Below, one piece after another: positions 62,224 through 64,000 of a stretch of DNA of 64,000 nt; position 1 is the first letter of the stretch; every line of letters begins with the position of its first letter. The DNA lies in assembly GCA_039566865.1 (NCBI GenBank), contig CM076955.1, positions 14,157,501 to 14,221,500 of the forward strand. Direction: 5' to 3'. Origin of the DNA: Aurelia coerulea. Taxonomy: Eukaryota > Cnidaria > Scyphozoa > Semaeostomeae > Ulmaridae. The position numbers and the translations under genes are program-made. The notes beneath the pieces were generated by a model, which was given only the letters and a program-made list of their open reading frames with translations, ran no database searches and was not told the DNA's origin.

Positions 62224-62711
62224 AAGCCTGGTTCTCATATAGCTTCAAACCATCGGCGACCTGCCGGCGACCCATCGGCGACCCACCGGCGACCTTGCTA
62301 CGGTAGTCTAATTTTAATGAGAACACTCAGCGCCGATGGGGCGCCGACTGCCGGCGTCCTGCCGCAGTCATTCGAAAAAGTTGAGCTGAGTTCAACTTTT
62401 TCACTCTGCTGCGGCACCGGCGCCAATGAAAATTATATGAGAACATGAGGCGGCGCACTGCCGGCGATGCGTCAGCGAATCATTTGCATTCCCTTAGATC
62501 AGGTGACCATAGCAAGCCAATCAAATACGAGGATCAGCGGGGAATGCACACTGAGATATGAATGACGGCGCCCTGCCGGCAACATGTCGCCGATAGGTCG
62601 CCGATAGGTCGCCGATGGGTCGCCGACGAGTCGCCGGCAGTTCAACTTTTGCAACGCAGTAGTGACGCCGATGGGTCGCCGTCGGGTGGAGATTATATGA
62701 GAACCAGGCTT
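62224..62711. mobile_element. Element with AAGCCTGGTTCTCATATA ends and GC-rich sub-repeats
   Basis: AAGCCTGGTTCTCATATA and the inverse TATATGAGAACCAGGCTT bound 488 bp with TA outside. Both subterminal regions are arrays of about ten-base units such as CGGCGACCCAT and GTCGCCGATAG in opposite orientations. Compositionally this is a GC island in AT-rich DNA. Confidence 0.75.
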
Positions 62712-63148
62712 TAGCAAGCGTGCTTCACAGCATGGCAATCTGTTGACCAAGGTTTCTCCATTTCGCTGTCGAAAAGTAAACAGAAATATGAAATTCGATT
62801 GCAGGAAATCTAGCCTAGCTTTTTCAATCAGACTTGGCAAAGTTGTAGATCAACTACCTAGCTAAAGATGGAATGAAAAAAAATCGAACATTTTTCGAGT
62901 AGTTTTGGAGATAAATCCACTTTTCTGAAATTAGCAAAAAAATCTGAACTAGGATTTGCGAAATCAGGGTTGACGGAAACATTGCGATTTATACATCTTT
63001 CGATTGCCCAGATTATACAGAACAACATCCTTGTTACCGCTTTTCGATAGGCCGAATAATATTGGAGAAATTAACTGTTTTCTGAGGAGAGTGGTTTTGC
63101 GAAACGGCATCTTGCTGTGCACTAGAGCGGAAAGCAGAGTTACCTTAA

Positions 63149-63368
63149 GTTTAGGCTAAAAGCCACAAGCTCTGGTTTGGAGGTGCAGGCAAATTTCAAC
63201 TTTGGAGATTATTATTCTAACTCTCCATGCACCAATATCAACAAACAAGGTATCTATCTTCAAGTTAGCTCGCGAGGATTATATAAAGAATTATTATGGA
63301 TTGATTGGACCTAAATTCTTGTCGCTAGTCCCGATCAAATCCGTTGCGATTTTTTTGGGACATCCGAT
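63149..63368 (-). mobile_element. Half of a mariner-like foldback element
   Basis: CTCTGGTTTGGAGGTG, AAGTTAGCTCGCGAGGATTA, GATTGGACCTAAATTCTTGT and the end TTTTTTTGGGACATCCG match the half element at 52,020 in reverse. Together the two halves describe one family, but here each stands alone. Confidence 0.65.
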
Positions 63369-63601
63369 AGTGCAAAGACAGCTCAATGCCTTCATTGATT
63401 TTATTACTTGTGAGCCTTTCAAGGTTCTATTTGTCATCTTCTCTAAAAGTTTAAGGTACAAATTTTCCTTGTATGTCTACATCAGAAATTGAGGATTTCC
63501 TGTGAGTTCAATGCAAAAGCAAAATTTCCTGCAGATAATGTCCGAGCGTCCGAAGGCATTCTGACGCTCTGCTGTCTGGCTTAATTTTGTATGCATAAGT
63601 A

Positions 63602-63730
63602 CAGGGTGTCCCAAAAAATTGTCCCCTTTTCTTTTGTGTGGCTACTGTACCGACGTTTCCATTGCATAACTTATAGGCTTCTTCAAGTCAGTGTTTGAGT
63701 CAATCCGATCCGACAAGTGGTTGCTGATTG
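63602..63730 (+). mobile_element. Mariner-like end, partner not seen
   Basis: ACAGGGTGTCCCAAAAAATT is a typical Tc1/mariner terminus. The element continues to the right, where the SINE begins, and no matching inverse end lies in the window. Confidence 0.45.
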
Positions 63731-63950
63731 AAGGTGAAGGTGAAGCTGCGTTTTTCAGCGCCAAGCGCTGGGATCGCAGAAATAGAGCAGACCTAATCGA
63801 GTCCGCGACCCCTTGTCATGACGCTCGAGTGGTGGGGTCCTACCGGGTATCGAACCCACTCCGCCTGGCTGACTTTGCAGCCAGAACAGTCACTGACTGT
63901 TCTGGCTGCAAAGTCAGAGGATTACACCACTGCGCCGCAACACCTTCGCA
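63731..63950 (-). mobile_element. tRNA-like SINE copy with an internal inverted duplication
   Basis: Read on the minus strand: GCGGCGCAGTGGTGTAATCC (A-box region), GGGTTCGATACCC (B box), then the shared body CATGACAAGGGGTCGCGG and AGCGCTTGGCGCTGAAAAAC. Unlike the copies at 43,318 and 27,941, the segment GACTTTGCAGCCAGAACAG is present twice, head to head (63,871-63,915), forming a 21-bp-arm hairpin. Confidence 0.7.
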
Positions 63951-64000
63951 TTATGCATATGAAAACACGATTTATGCATATGAAAAAGGCAGAGTAAGCG

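Larger units (their letters stand above)
60114..63148. mobile_element. Large foldback element, 408-bp arms, carrying two smaller elements
   Basis: The left arm 60,114-60,521 (TAAGGTAACTCTGCTTTCCG onward) and the right arm 62,740-63,148 are inverted copies with few mismatches and small indels. The 2.2-kb centre contains the TA-flanked element at 60,596 and the GCCGGCGACC-rich element at 62,224. No clear target duplication was found; the right edge adjoins a half mariner element. No transposase frame is visible. Confidence 0.85.

Noticed and set aside
63866..63950. A functional tRNA gene
   Set aside because: A- and B-box-like motifs exist but the sequence cannot fold into a full cloverleaf and has two relatives in the window, so it is a SINE.

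Overview
The window looks like metazoan nuclear DNA, most likely from a cnidarian such as a coral or sea anemone. Genes are split by introns with GT/AG splice sites. There is a CR1-type LINE whose ORF1 carries a PHD finger, intestinal-type alpha-glucosidase exons, and a very dense load of short non-autonomous DNA transposons. Many of these have G-tract/C-tract ends. The animal assignment is firm. The cnidarian assignment is inference from repeat style (for example the frequent TAGCCTGCGTGCAG motif) and rests on memory, not on a search.

The main gene is a minus-strand glycoside hydrolase family 31 enzyme of the sucrase-isomaltase/maltase-glucoamylase type. I could place thirteen exons between 48.4 kb (5' side) and 11.7 kb (3' side), with matching splice phases at every junction I could test from 42.8 kb downwards. 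The catalytic nucleophile motif (WI|DMNEP, split by an intron), the SRST motif, the GHWLGDN motif and the RNHN motif are all present. The most upstream exon, at 48.2-48.4 kb, is interrupted by a 97-bp near-perfect palindrome flanked by a 9-bp target duplication. Removing 106 bp gives exactly the exon length expected from the human protein, so this copy appears to be a disrupted allele or pseudogene.

Two other genes lie on the plus strand. One is a short gene of unknown function (34,999 to about 36,653) sitting inside a GH31 intron. The other is a cysteine-dioxygenase-like protein (48,578-49,906) whose acidic C-terminus runs almost directly into a 127-bp ATG microsatellite. At 54.8-58.8 kb is a nearly full-length CR1-like LINE on the minus strand with three reading-frame breaks. 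A second LINE 3' end lies at 12.1-13.1 kb.

Almost everything else is mobile DNA. 1.9-3.1 kb holds a 347-bp satellite. 3.4-7.4 kb and 14-22 kb hold G-tract elements and mariner-like elements. 8.9-11.4 kb is a giant foldback element. 18.0-20.7 kb is a Mutator-like element with 0.4-kb arms. 23.6-24.5 kb is a piggyBac-type MITE. 31.5-32.7 kb and 43.5-45.4 kb are two copies of a mariner-like element carrying different nested insertions. 60.1-63.1 kb is a second large foldback holding two smaller elements. At least nine elements end in runs of G/C and have 8-10 bp target duplications that can be read directly, and several can be checked against an empty site elsewhere in the window. No transposase able to move them is visible here.

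The genes do not form a pathway; they share a locus. The GH31 introns are large because of transposon accumulation, and one gene is nested in an intron. No operon, CRISPR, rRNA or prokaryotic feature was found.
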